A stretch of 64,000 nt of DNA from Sphingobium yanoikuyae (GCF_013001025.1 NZ_CP053021.1:806001-870000), one strand, 5' to 3'. Shown: positions 1 through 7,086, numbered from the stretch's first letter. A program made the numbers and translations. Notes: generated from the letters alone by a model not told the origin.

Positions 1-108
1 GCGGCCGCCGCTGTCGAGGCAGCGATCCTGCGCGAGCCAGTCGCTTTGCCAGAGGCAGAGGGCGGCGGCGATCAGGACCAGCAGCCCGCCGAGCAGCGCC
101 CGCTTCAC
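1..108 (-). CDS. Small membrane protein with Cys/Gly-Gly motif (3' end outside window)
   Basis: The first 36 codons of a minus-strand gene that runs off the left edge. It starts at GTG 108 (an in-frame GTG at 114 is an alternative), 7 bases after the stop of the neighbouring small gene. The N-terminus is one hydrophobic helix (residues 4-20), followed by a short segment with the motif DRCLDSGGR. The next gene upstream has the same plan (helix, then DCL-x2-GG), so the two look like tandem paralogues. Function unknown; probably an inner-membrane-anchored periplasmic peptide. Too short and partial for a family call. Confidence 0.5.
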   Translation of the reverse strand, partial: MKRALLGGLLVLIAAALCLWQSDWLAQDRCLDSGGR

Positions 109-115
109 CCCCACT

Positions 116-283
116 TCACAGGGGCCGGGCGAGGCTGTCGAGACGGCAGAAGCCGTTGTCCATGTTCCAGCTGCCGCCCTGCAACAGGCAGTCGCCGGCG
201 CGGAACAGGCCGAAATGCCAGGCGATGAGGCCGAGCGCGAGGATAACGAGGGCGATCAGCAATTTGCGAGGGGTGCGCTTCAT
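116..283 (-). CDS. Small membrane protein, 55 aa, Cys/Gly-Gly motif
   Basis: ATG at 283 gives a 55-residue protein: basic start (MKRTPRK), one transmembrane helix (about residues 8-27), then a short exported tail with GDCLLQGGSWN and a second Cys about 14 residues after the first. The two Cys could form a disulfide in the periplasm. Its stop lies 7 bases before the paralogue that leaves the window, so both are probably one transcript, divergent from the capsid genes. Unknown function. I see no lipobox, so anchoring is by the helix rather than lipid. Confidence 0.55.
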   Translation of the reverse strand: MKRTPRKLLIALVILALGLIAWHFGLFRAGDCLLQGGSWNMDNGFCRLDSLARPL

Positions 284-328
284 GCGGGCCCAGATAGGGG
301 CGCGCGGCGCCCAAGGGAAGGCGGAACC

Positions 329-637
329 ATGAAAGAGGAGATGCTGGCGCGGCTGGTGGCGCAGGCCGAGGGCGCACCGATGGATATCGTCATGATCCGG
401 GCGTTGATCGAGGAGGCGAGCGAACTGGGCGCCGGGCGGGCGCTGGCGCGGCTGGGGCTGGAGGACCGGCGGGCCGAGGCCGACATGCGGGAATTGCGCG
501 AGCTGCTGCGCGCCTGGCGCGACGCGAAGAAGGCGGCGCGCGGGGCGGCGATCGGTTGGGCAGTGCGGATCGTCATGGCGCTGATGCTGCTGGGCATGGC
601 GGTGAAGATGGGCCTCATCGGGCTGGTGAAGGGATGA
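329..637 (+). CDS. DUF6127 family protein of the GTA/prophage cluster
   Basis: The 102-residue product has a charged, mostly helical N-terminal two-thirds (ending in LRELLRAWRDAKKAAR) and one C-terminal transmembrane helix (about residues 78-98). This matches the DUF6127 proteins that precede the prohead protease in sphingomonad GTA-like clusters (family recalled, not searched). I chose ATG 329 because an AAGGCGG-type ribosome site sits just upstream and the sequence before it is low-complexity shadow. The stop overlaps the protease start (ATGA at 634-637), so the two are translationally coupled. Molecular role unknown. Confidence 0.7.
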   Translation: MKEEMLARLVAQAEGAPMDIVMIRALIEEASELGAGRALARLGLEDRRAEADMRELRELLRAWRDAKKAARGAAIGWAVRIVMALMLLGMAVKMGLIGLVKG

Positions 638-1071
638 GCGGGCGGGAGGAGACCGGGGCGCTGCGCTTTGCCGGCTATGCCGCGATCTTCGACCGGGTGG
701 ACCGGGGCGGCGATGTGGTGCGGCCGGGCGCATTCGGCGCGGTGACGGCGGCGCAGGTGCCGCTGCTGTGGCAGCATCGGCCCGGCGCGCCGATCGGCCG
801 GATCGAGATGGCGCGCGAGGACCGGCGCGGCCTGCGGGTGATCGGCCGCGTGTCGCGGGCGAGCGCGGCGGGGCGGGAAGCAGCGGCGATGCTGGCGGCC
901 GGCGCGGTCGATGGCCTGAGCTTTGGTTACCGCGTGAAGGCAGCGCGTGGCGCGGGGCCGCGCGAATTGCTGGCGCTGGAGTTGGTGGAGGTGAGCCTGG
1001 TGACGCACCCGATGCAGCCGCTGGCGCGGGTGATCGGGGTGGAGGGGGCTAAATGGGATCATTGCTTTTGA
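634..1071 (+). CDS. HK97-family prohead protease
   Basis: A 145-residue HK97-type prohead protease (peptidase family U35), which cleaves the scaffold (delta) part of the major capsid protein during capsid maturation. Diagnostic parts are the N-terminal FAGYAAIFDRVDRGGDVVRPGAF-type strand, the catalytic His in LLWQHRPG, the DGLSFGYR block with the likely catalytic Ser, and the C-terminal LVEVSLVTHPMQP. Length is normal for GTA proteases. It overlaps the DUF6127 stop by 4 bases. In an intact cluster the capsid gene follows directly; here a foreign cassette separates them, and that cassette's promoter overlaps this gene's stop codon. Confidence 0.85.
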   Translation: MSGREETGALRFAGYAAIFDRVDRGGDVVRPGAFGAVTAAQVPLLWQHRPGAPIGRIEMAREDRRGLRVIGRVSRASAAGREAAAMLAAGAVDGLSFGYRVKAARGAGPRELLALELVEVSLVTHPMQPLARVIGVEGAKWDHCF

Positions 1072-1096
1072 CCAACGAAATTATTCTGCTTAGATT
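1068..1096 (+). promoter_or_regulatory. Sigma-70-like promoter of the inserted cassette
   Basis: TTGACC at 1068-1073, a 17-base spacer, then TAGATT at 1091-1096. The -35 matches the consensus at 5 of 6 positions and the -10 at 4 of 6. The -35 box overlaps the TGA stop of the protease. The predicted start of transcription falls at about 1103, which is itself an ATG, so the first message could be leaderless. Seen in sequence; activity is inferred. Confidence 0.5.
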
Positions 1097-1102
1097 GGGA
1101 GC

Positions 1103-1578
1103 ATGAGCCTTAAATCTTGGCGCTTCATCGCTCTGATCGCTTTGACGGTTTCCGTTACGCTGTCATTTGGATTGCTCTCGCTTTTGGTTCCAACCTACGG
1201 AAAATAAGTGAAGGCGCATCAGTCTGCTTGGCTGGGCAGCGCTCTTATGACAGCATTGCTGCAGCACAGATGATTGGTCGTCTGGATTTAGTCTCATTTT
1301 TGCTCACAGTTGGAGGGTTGCTGCTCGCGGTTTTCGCGTTCATGGGATTTTGGATGATACGGCGTGAAGCATTGGATGAGGCGGCTCGCGTCGCTGCGGA
1401 TGAAGCTCGTCGTATTGCGCAAAATTATTACGCGGCGGCACCTGCAGCCAAAACAAATGGTGACAATTTTAATCCGTCGCCCCATATCGGAGGAGCTTCG
1501 GAGGTCCAGCCGTCTTTTGATCCTTCCAAAGTGAGTATTGCCGGCGCAGTTGAAGAAACGGGAGCGACAGATGCTTAA
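1103..1578 (+). CDS. Two-helix membrane protein of the inserted cassette, reading frame broken near 1205
   Basis: From ATG 1103 the frame reads MSLKSWRFIALIALTVSV and on through one transmembrane helix, then stops at TAA 1205-1207 after 34 residues. The -1 frame takes over at exactly that place (ISEGASVCLAGQ), runs through a second helix (LVSFLLTVGGLLLAVFAFMG) and a charged amphipathic tail, and ends at 1578. Joining the frames at GGAAAATAAG gives a sensible two-helix protein of about 158 residues. The frame-2 sequence upstream of the join (from 1117) looks like shadow. It may be a frameshift mutation, a programmed -1 shift, or a shorter protein starting at ATG 1270. The gene is much AT-richer than its neighbours. 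It overlaps the peptidase gene by 8 bases. Confidence 0.45.
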
Positions 1579-2044
1579 TCTCAACGCCGCTCTCGACGTG
1601 GTTCGAGAGCATCAACGAAAAATTCCGGTTAAAACGGTTGATATTGCCAATGAACTTGGGATTAAAGTTTATAAGGTTCCGAACTGGCCATCTGATCTGT
1701 CTGGAATGGTGCGCAAAAATCCAGAGAGTCGTGGTGGTTTTGACATATTCGTAAATCAGGATCACCCGGAGGTGCGCCGTAGATTTACTATTGCTCATGA
1801 GATTGCTCACGTAATCCTTCACCCTCATTTGATAGGTGATGGAATTACGGATGATGCTCTTTTGAGGTCTGGATTGTCGAATTCCGTGGAAGCTCAAGCA
1901 AACCGTTTGGCAGCAGATATTTTGATGCCACGTGAGAAATTAAATGAGTTTATATCTAACGGTGTGACAAGCGTTGCGCAGTTAGCAAAGACTTTTAACG
2001 TGTCTGAACAATCCATGGCAATTAGGCTTGGAGTTCCTCAGTAG
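1571..2044 (+). CDS. ImmA/IrrE-family zinc metallo-endopeptidase
   Basis: A 157-residue protein with the zinc motif HEIAH (in RFTIAHEIAHVILHP, about residues 78-92) and the downstream EAQANRLAADILMP block with the third ligand Glu, which define the ImmA/IrrE (COG2856) fold. Family members cleave repressors or antitoxins, typically HTH proteins. ATG 1571 is preferred over an in-frame TTG at 1538 because GGGAG lies 7 bases upstream and the start overlaps the membrane gene's stop (ATGCTTAA). No HTH partner is present; the coupled partner is the membrane protein. AT-rich codon use marks it as acquired. A strong terminator follows. Role (defence, immunity or lysogeny control) is inference. Confidence 0.85.
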   Translation: MLNLNAALDVVREHQRKIPVKTVDIANELGIKVYKVPNWPSDLSGMVRKNPESRGGFDIFVNQDHPEVRRRFTIAHEIAHVILHPHLIGDGITDDALLRSGLSNSVEAQANRLAADILMPREKLNEFISNGVTSVAQLAKTFNVSEQSMAIRLGVPQ

Positions 2045-2071
2045 TTTCATTTCTATTGCGGATAATTTCAG

Positions 2072-2098
2072 GGCGGTCCCATTGGGGCCGCCTTTTTT
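2072..2098 (+). terminator. Rho-independent terminator closing the inserted cassette
   Basis: A 9-bp stem (GGCGGTCCC with GGGGCCGCC, one G-U pair), a 3-base loop and six T residues (2093-2098). It stands between the peptidase stop and the capsid gene, so read-through from the upstream operon into the capsid gene should be poor unless antitermination occurs. Confidence 0.85.
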
Positions 2099-2122
2099 CG
2101 TTTTGGCAAGCGGGAGATGGTT

Positions 2123-3241
2123 ATGACGGAAGTGGTGACGGACGGGCTGGAGGGCGCTTTCGAGGCGGTGGCGCAGGGCGAGCGGATCGCGGCGCTGGAG
2201 GCGCAACTGGGGGCGATGCGGGTGCAGATGGGGCGGCCGGCGCTCGATGGGGTGAAGGGCGGCGAGGTCGACCCGGCGCGCGGCGCCTTTGTCGAGCGCT
2301 ATCTGCGGCAGGGACTGGAAGCGGGGGTGGAGCTGAAGAGCTTTTCCGGCGCCAGCGGGGCGGCGGGCGGCTATGCGGTGCCGCGCGAGATCGACCAGTT
2401 GATCGGTTCGACCTTGAAGGCGATCTCGCCGATCCGCGGTATCGCCAATGTCGTGCGGACCGGGACGGCGGGCTATCGCAAGCTGGTGACGGCCGGCGGC
2501 ATCGTGTCGGGCTGGGCGAGCGAGACCGGCGCGCGGGCCGAGACGGGTACGCCGAGCTTCAACGAGATCGCGCCGCCATCGGGTGAGCTGTACGCCAATC
2601 CGGCGGCGAGCCAGGCGATGCTGGACGACGCGCAATTCGATGTCGAGGGCTGGCTGGCGGGCGAGATTGCCCGCGAGTTCGCGGTGGCGGAGGGAGAGGC
2701 CTTCGTCAACGGCAATGGCACCAACAAGCCCAAGGGCTTCCTGACCTATACCACCACCAGCGAGGCGGACAGCGTGCGCGCGTTCGGATCGCTGCAATAT
2801 GTGGCGTCGGGCGCAGCGGGTGGCTTTGCCGCGACCAACCCGCAGGATAAGCTCATCGACCTGGTCCAGAGCCTGCGCGCGCCCTATCGCCAGGGGGCGA
2901 GCTTCGTGATGAACTCGGCGACGCTGGCGGCGATCCGCAAGATGAAGACCAGCGACGGCGCTTTCATCTGGCAGCCGGGGCTGGCGGCCGGGCAGCCGGC
3001 GACGCTGCTGGGCTATCCGGTGGTCGAGGCGGAGGACATGCCCGATATCGCCGCGAACAGCCTGTCGATCGCCTTCGGCAATTTCCAGGCCGGCTATGTC
3101 ATCGCCGAACGCAGCGACACCAGCATCCTGCGCGATCCGTTCAGCAACAAGCCGTTCGTCCATTTCTACGCGGTGAAGCGGATCGGTGGCGCGGTGGCGA
3201 ACAGCGAGGCGATCAAGTTGATGAAGTTCGCCGCTTCGTAA
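2123..3241 (+). CDS. HK97-family major capsid protein (GTA type)
   Basis: A 372-residue major capsid protein of the HK97 fold. A short coiled, charged N-terminal delta region (about residues 1-60) is followed by the classic capsid core: GGYAVPREIDQLI, the P-domain strand GIVSGWASETGARAET, NGNGTNKPKGFL, DLVQSLRAPYRQGASFVMN and the C-terminal GYPVVEAEDMPDI and GNFQAGYVIAERS. The start ATG 2123 is preferred over ATG 2117 because the GGGAG ribosome site (2112-2116) abuts the earlier ATG but is 6 bases from the later one. Normally a head-tail connector gene would follow; here a terminator-like palindrome follows and those genes are gone. Confidence 0.9.
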   Translation: MTEVVTDGLEGAFEAVAQGERIAALEAQLGAMRVQMGRPALDGVKGGEVDPARGAFVERYLRQGLEAGVELKSFSGASGAAGGYAVPREIDQLIGSTLKAISPIRGIANVVRTGTAGYRKLVTAGGIVSGWASETGARAETGTPSFNEIAPPSGELYANPAASQAMLDDAQFDVEGWLAGEIAREFAVAEGEAFVNGNGTNKPKGFLTYTTTSEADSVRAFGSLQYVASGAAGGFAATNPQDKLIDLVQSLRAPYRQGASFVMNSATLAAIRKMKTSDGAFIWQPGLAAGQPATLLGYPVVEAEDMPDIAANSLSIAFGNFQAGYVIAERSDTSILRDPFSNKPFVHFYAVKRIGGAVANSEAIKLMKFAAS

Positions 3242-3281
3242 ACGAGCCGGCGGCAAGCTGATGAAGTTTGCTGCTTCGTAA
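3214..3281 (+). repeat. Direct duplication of the capsid gene's last codons
   Basis: The last 28 bases of the capsid gene, including its stop (3214-3241), recur 40 bases later (3254-3281) with 3 mismatches, two of them synonymous third-position changes. The second copy encodes LMKFAAS-stop but has no gene before it. This looks like the scar of a deleted second capsid copy or of recombination between related clusters. Confidence 0.75.
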
Positions 3282-3290
3282 CGGTGTCGG

Positions 3291-3344
3291 GGGTGGGGGA
3301 CAGCCCCCACCCCAACCCCTCCCCTGAAGGGGAGGGGCTTTTTT
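3291..3344 (+). terminator. Double hairpin with T-tract after the capsid gene
   Basis: First hairpin: 9-bp stem 3291-3299 with 3304-3312, loop ACAG. Second: 9-bp stem CCCCTCCCC/GGGGAGGGG (3316-3324, 3329-3337), loop TGAA, followed by C and six T. The second is a good intrinsic terminator and also belongs to the CCCCTCCC palindrome family found at other gene ends in this window. Confidence 0.7.
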
Positions 3345-3400
3345 GCTTTGTGGGGGAGCGGGGCGTGGTGATCAGTGAGGGGGCGATCAGCGAATGGGTG

Positions 3401-3710
3401 ATGGCGGACCTGGTGCGCGAGGTCTGTTTCGATGTCGGCGATGGGCCATTGCTGCTGGGCGGGGCGTTGGCGGGCTACCGCGCCTTTGCCGATGCGCTGG
3501 GGGCGCGCGCGCGCTTTCCCTACATGATCGTCGGGGTGGATGATCCGGCGGCGTGGGAGGCGGGCAGCGGCACGCTGGATGGCGAGGGGCGGCTGGTGCG
3601 CGAACCGATGGCGTCGTCGGCCGGGGGCGGGGCGGTCAGCTTTGCGCCGGGCGAAAAGCGGGTCGGGCTGGTGCTGCACAGCGGCTGGATCGCGGCGGTC
3701 GAGGGGCATG
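3401..3710 (+). pseudogene. Phage-type structural protein fragment fused out of frame to a tail gene
   Basis: The frame from ATG 3401 (MADLVREVCFDVGDG) resembles the small phage virion proteins that begin MADRVKETT-type, with a glycine-rich strand (LLLGGALAGYRAF), a YMIVGVDDPAAWEAGSGTL block and a SFAPGEKRVGLVLH strand. GTG 3368 is an alternative start with a better ribosome site. Homologues should stop shortly after this last strand; here no stop occurs and the frame runs on as meaningless shadow into the tail gene, whose coding frame begins at 3708 in a different phase. I read it as a gene that lost its end when the cluster collapsed. The family assignment is from memory of the pattern. Confidence 0.4.
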
Positions 3711-4838
3711 ACGGTGCGCGGCGACTGGCGGGCACTGGTGCTGGAGCCGGGAATGATCGTGGCGCTGGCCGATGCGCCGGGGCTGTGGCGGATCGAGGAA
3801 CGGGAATGGGAGGCGATGGCGGTGCGGCTGGCGCTGCGGCGGCTGGCGGGGGCCGGCGGGAGCGCGCCGGGCAGCGTGTCGTCGGGCCAGATCGTGCGGC
3901 AGCTGGATGCGCCGCATGGTCCCACCCGGCTGATGCTGGCGGACCTGCCGCGCCTGACCGAGGGGGTGGCGAACGGGCCGCAACTGGTGGCGGCGGCGAG
4001 CGGCGGGCCGGGCTGGCGCAGCGCGGCGCTCTATGCGCTGGATGCGGGCGGGACCGCCGAGCCGATCGGGCGGACGGCGCTGCGCGCGGTGATGGGGCAG
4101 ATCGACGCCGCCTTGCCGCCGGGCAGCACGTTGCTGCTCGACATGGTGAACAGCCTGTCGGTGACATTGCTGGCCGAGGATATGGAACTGGCGAGCGCGG
4201 ACGGCGCGGCCTTGGCGCAGGGGCGCAATCTGTGCCTGGTGGGGCAGGAACTGGTCCAGTTCGGCCGGGCAGTGCGGACCGGGCCGGCCAGTTATCGGCT
4301 GGAGGCGCTGCGGCGCGGGCTGCGCGGTACGGAATGGGCGATGGCAGGGCAGGAGGCTGGCACGCCCTTCCTGCTGATCGAGGCGGACCGGCTGGTCGAT
4401 CCGCTGGCGGTGGCGGGGATGGAGGGGGATATCGGCGCGGCGATGCGTCTGCTGGCGATCGGCATCGGCGACGTGGAACCCGCGACGGCGGAAGTCATGA
4501 TCGACGGCGCGGCGCTGGTGCCGCCGGCGCCGGTGCATCTGAACGCGGTGCTGGACGGAGCAGGCGGATGGCGGATCGGCTGGACCCGGCGCAGCCGGGC
4601 GGGATGGCGATGGAGCAGTGGTGGCGACGTGCCGCTGGCGGAGGAAAGCGAGCGCTATGAGCTGCGGGTGCTGGACGGGGCGCGGTTGGTGCGGCGGGCC
4701 GAGGTGACGGAACCGGGCTGGACCTATGATGCGGCGATGATCGCGATGGATGGCGTGAGCGGGCCGCTGAGCATGGACGTGCGGCAGGTCGGCACGCGGG
4801 CGCTGGGGCGGCCGGGGATGATCGAGATGCTGCTGTGA
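3708..4838 (+). CDS. GTA tail (gp15-like) protein, C-terminal part only
   Basis: About 376 residues matching the C-terminal third of the large GTA tail-fibre/baseplate protein (RcGTA gp15 type). Recognisable blocks are VLEPGMIVALADAPGLWRI, LMLADLPRLTEGVANGPQL, GSTLLLDMVNSLSVTL, LCLVGQELVQFG and the RRGLRGTEWAM block. The family is usually well over 1000 residues with a TIM-like domain first, so the N-terminal two-thirds is missing. The start is arbitrary (first ATG of the sensible frame). It follows the fragment above and precedes DUF2793, the normal downstream neighbour. Probably non-functional as a tail component, though the frame is intact. Confidence 0.6.
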   Translation: MTVRGDWRALVLEPGMIVALADAPGLWRIEEREWEAMAVRLALRRLAGAGGSAPGSVSSGQIVRQLDAPHGPTRLMLADLPRLTEGVANGPQLVAAASGGPGWRSAALYALDAGGTAEPIGRTALRAVMGQIDAALPPGSTLLLDMVNSLSVTLLAEDMELASADGAALAQGRNLCLVGQELVQFGRAVRTGPASYRLEALRRGLRGTEWAMAGQEAGTPFLLIEADRLVDPLAVAGMEGDIGAAMRLLAIGIGDVEPATAEVMIDGAALVPPAPVHLNAVLDGAGGWRIGWTRRSRAGWRWSSGGDVPLAEESERYELRVLDGARLVRRAEVTEPGWTYDAAMIAMDGVSGPLSMDVRQVGTRALGRPGMIEMLL

Positions 4839-4848
4839 GGAGGCGAGG

Positions 4849-5352
4849 ATGATGAACGAGACGAGCGATCGCTGGGCGCTGCCGCTGCTCCATGCCGGGC
4901 AGGCGCAGAAGGAAATCATGCATAATGAGGCGCTGGCGCGGATCGACATGCTGCTGCACGGGGTGGCGGAAAGCGCCGACCTGGCTGTGCCGCCGACGGC
5001 GCCGGTTGCCGGGCAATGCTGGATCGTGGCGGCGGGGGCGAGCGGTGCCTGGGCCGGGCGGCAGGAACATGTCGCTGGCTGGACCGAAGGCGGCTGGCGT
5101 TTCGTCGCGCCACGCGCCGGATTGCGGTTGGCGGTGACGGATCGCGGCCATGCCATGGTGCATGACGGTACGGCATGGCGGGATGATGCGGTGCGCAGCG
5201 AAGGATTTTATGTCGCCGGCCAGCAAATTGTCGGCGCGCGCCAGCCCGCGATCACCGGGCCAACCGGTGGAACGACCGTCGATAGCGAGAGTCGTGGCGC
5301 AATTGCCGCGATATTGGCCGCTTTGCAGGCTCATGGCCTGATCTCCATGTAA
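4849..5352 (+). CDS. DUF2793 protein (GTA tail-associated)
   Basis: A 167-residue DUF2793 protein. The signature WALPLLHAGQAQKEIMHNEAL at the N-terminus is followed by two repeats of a short strand module (GQCWIVAAGASGAWAGRQEHVAGWTEGGW, cut here only for description) that in this family forms a tail-associated fold. GAGGAGG lies 5 bases before ATG 4849 (ATG 4852 equally possible). Its usual place is right after the GTA tail gene, as here, and it is the last gene of the remnant cluster. Exact role unknown; probably host-surface contact. Confidence 0.75.
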   Translation: MMNETSDRWALPLLHAGQAQKEIMHNEALARIDMLLHGVAESADLAVPPTAPVAGQCWIVAAGASGAWAGRQEHVAGWTEGGWRFVAPRAGLRLAVTDRGHAMVHDGTAWRDDAVRSEGFYVAGQQIVGARQPAITGPTGGTTVDSESRGAIAAILAALQAHGLISM

Positions 5353-5534
5353 TTCTGGAGTATCGGCGATCTTTTCATGGAGAGGGGTAGGTATTAGCTT
5401 GGAGGCGAGCCTGGGGGATGTCCCTACTGCGTTATTTTTGCAACGGTTTCACGAATTGTGGACTTGCCATGAAACCTTCTTGCCGATACATGGTTTCAGC
5501 AGTCCTTCGTGACACTTTTGAAAGGGGAATTCAA

Positions 5535-6611
5535 ATGCGGAAGCTTGCCCTCGCGGCTGCGCTTGCGACCAGTGCCCTGGCCACCCCGGCCTTGGCGCGC
5601 GACAACAGCTGGTATGTCGGCGTCGACGCCGGCGTAATGATCGTTGAAGATCAGGACATCACCTTCACCCCCGGTAACGGTACCGTAGCCAGCAACACCG
5701 TGGCGGCTGACTACCATAAGGGTTATGATTTCGACGCCAATATCGGCTACGACTTCGGCGGCTTCCGCCTCGAAGCCGAAGCTGCCTACAAGCGCGCCAA
5801 GGTCGACCTCGACGATAGCGGCTTCGGCGGTGCGGCCTCGGCCCTCTCGTTCATGCTGAACGGCCTGCTCGACTTTGGTCCCGATGACGGCCTGCAGGGC
5901 TTCGTCGGCGGCGGTGTCGGCGTGTCGCGTGGCAAGCTGGCCAACGACCTGGTGAACGACAGCGACACCGGTTTCGCCTGGCAGGCGATCGCCGGCGTGC
6001 GTTACCCGGTCACCAACAATGTCGACGTCTCGCTGAAGTATCGCTTCTTCAACCAGGACGACATCAAGCTGATCCCGGCCTACACCACCATCGGTGGCCC
6101 CGCCGGTTCGGAAGCCAGCACCAAGCTGCGTACGCACAGCCTGCTGCTCGGCCTGACCTACAACTTCGGCGCTCCGGCTGAGCCTGCTCCGCCGCCCCCG
6201 CCGCCCCCGCCGCCCCCGCCGCCCCCGCCGCCGCCTCCGCCGCCCCCGCCGGCGCCGGAATGCTCGCCTGGGCCGTACATTGTCTTCTTCGAATGGGACA
6301 AGTCGGACATCACGCCTGACGCCGCCACCATTCTGGACAACGCGGTTTCGGCCTACAGCGCTTGCGGCAACGCCCAGGTCATGCTGGCCGGTCACGCTGA
6401 CCGTTCGGGCGCAGCCTCGTACAACGTTGGTCTGTCGCAGCGTCGCGCTGACGCCGCCAAGGCCTATCTCGCCTCGAAGGGTATCCCTGACGGTGTGATG
6501 ACCACCCAGGCCTTCGGTGAATCGAAGCCGCGCGTCGACACCGCGGACGGCGTTCGCGAAGTCCAGAACCGTCGCGTGGAAATCAGCTACGGTCCGGGTT
6601 CGGGTCAGTAA
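5535..6611 (+). CDS. OmpA-family outer-membrane protein with polyproline linker
   Basis: A 358-residue protein. It has a signal peptide (MRKLALAAALATSALATPALA), an N-terminal eight-strand beta-barrel of the opacity/OmpA type (WYVGVDAGVMI to LLLGLTYNFG), a linker of more than 20 consecutive prolines (about residues 216-242, encoded by tandem CCGCCCCCG units), and a C-terminal OmpA peptidoglycan-binding domain. That domain includes FFEWDKSDI, LAGHADRSGAASYN, LSQRRADAAKAYL and NRRVEIS. It ties the outer membrane to peptidoglycan. ATG 5535 has AAAGGGGA just upstream; the longer open frame before it lacks a signal peptide. A clear terminator follows. The repeat tract is likely length-variable. Confidence 0.9.
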   Translation: MRKLALAAALATSALATPALARDNSWYVGVDAGVMIVEDQDITFTPGNGTVASNTVAADYHKGYDFDANIGYDFGGFRLEAEAAYKRAKVDLDDSGFGGAASALSFMLNGLLDFGPDDGLQGFVGGGVGVSRGKLANDLVNDSDTGFAWQAIAGVRYPVTNNVDVSLKYRFFNQDDIKLIPAYTTIGGPAGSEASTKLRTHSLLLGLTYNFGAPAEPAPPPPPPPPPPPPPPPPPPPPPAPECSPGPYIVFFEWDKSDITPDAATILDNAVSAYSACGNAQVMLAGHADRSGAASYNVGLSQRRADAAKAYLASKGIPDGVMTTQAFGESKPRVDTADGVREVQNRRVEISYGPGSGQ

Positions 6612-6644
6612 GAAATTTCCGTCCTTCGGGATGGAATATGAAGA

Positions 6645-6673
6645 GGGGCCGGTCGCAAGATCGGCCCCTTTTT
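6645..6673 (+). terminator. Intrinsic terminator of the OmpA gene
   Basis: A 10-bp GC-rich stem (6645-6654 with 6659-6668, one G-U pair) closed by a GCAA tetraloop and followed by five T. Confidence 0.85.
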
Positions 6674-7086
6674 CTTGTCCTGCGTCGCGCGCGCTGACCT
6701 GTCGTGCGTTGGAGTCTGTCGCGATCCGGGGGGGAATGGATATCTGTCCGGCATGTCATGTGCTGGGCAGCGTAGACGATCGGCGCATGGGCGGCTGATC
6801 ATGTCTGCGCTCATGGCCGGCCAGCTATTTGCCGGGGCGAACCGATAACGCTGCGATCCGGATTGCTACCGGGCTTCGGCCTGACATATGACACATCGCG
6901 ATTTCAGGCTATTGCCTCCGGACGGCTCTTGGGGGCGGTGAAGGAGGGGCGTCAGCATGGATGCCATGCTATCTCCCTGCTTTTATTGCGAACGATATGC
7001 AGAAGGGCATGACAAACCGGATCGGATCGGCAACAAAGACGCGTCTGCCGCGTTCGCGCAGTTGTTTCCGTGATCGGGAGTTTGCC
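6674..7086. other. Intergenic stretch, no gene seen
   Basis: About 410 bases between the OmpA terminator and sodC. Short open frames here lack ribosome sites and sensible composition. It must hold the sodC promoter, but I cannot pick one convincingly. Confidence 0.5.

Noticed and set aside
1982..3925. A 647-codon minus-strand open frame over the capsid gene
   Set aside because: Antisense shadow of the capsid and tail genes, Arg/His/Pro rich.
3711..4660. Continuation of the 3401 frame across the tail gene
   Set aside because: Gly/Ala/Arg low-complexity sequence with no conserved pattern; the other frame encodes the recognisable tail protein.
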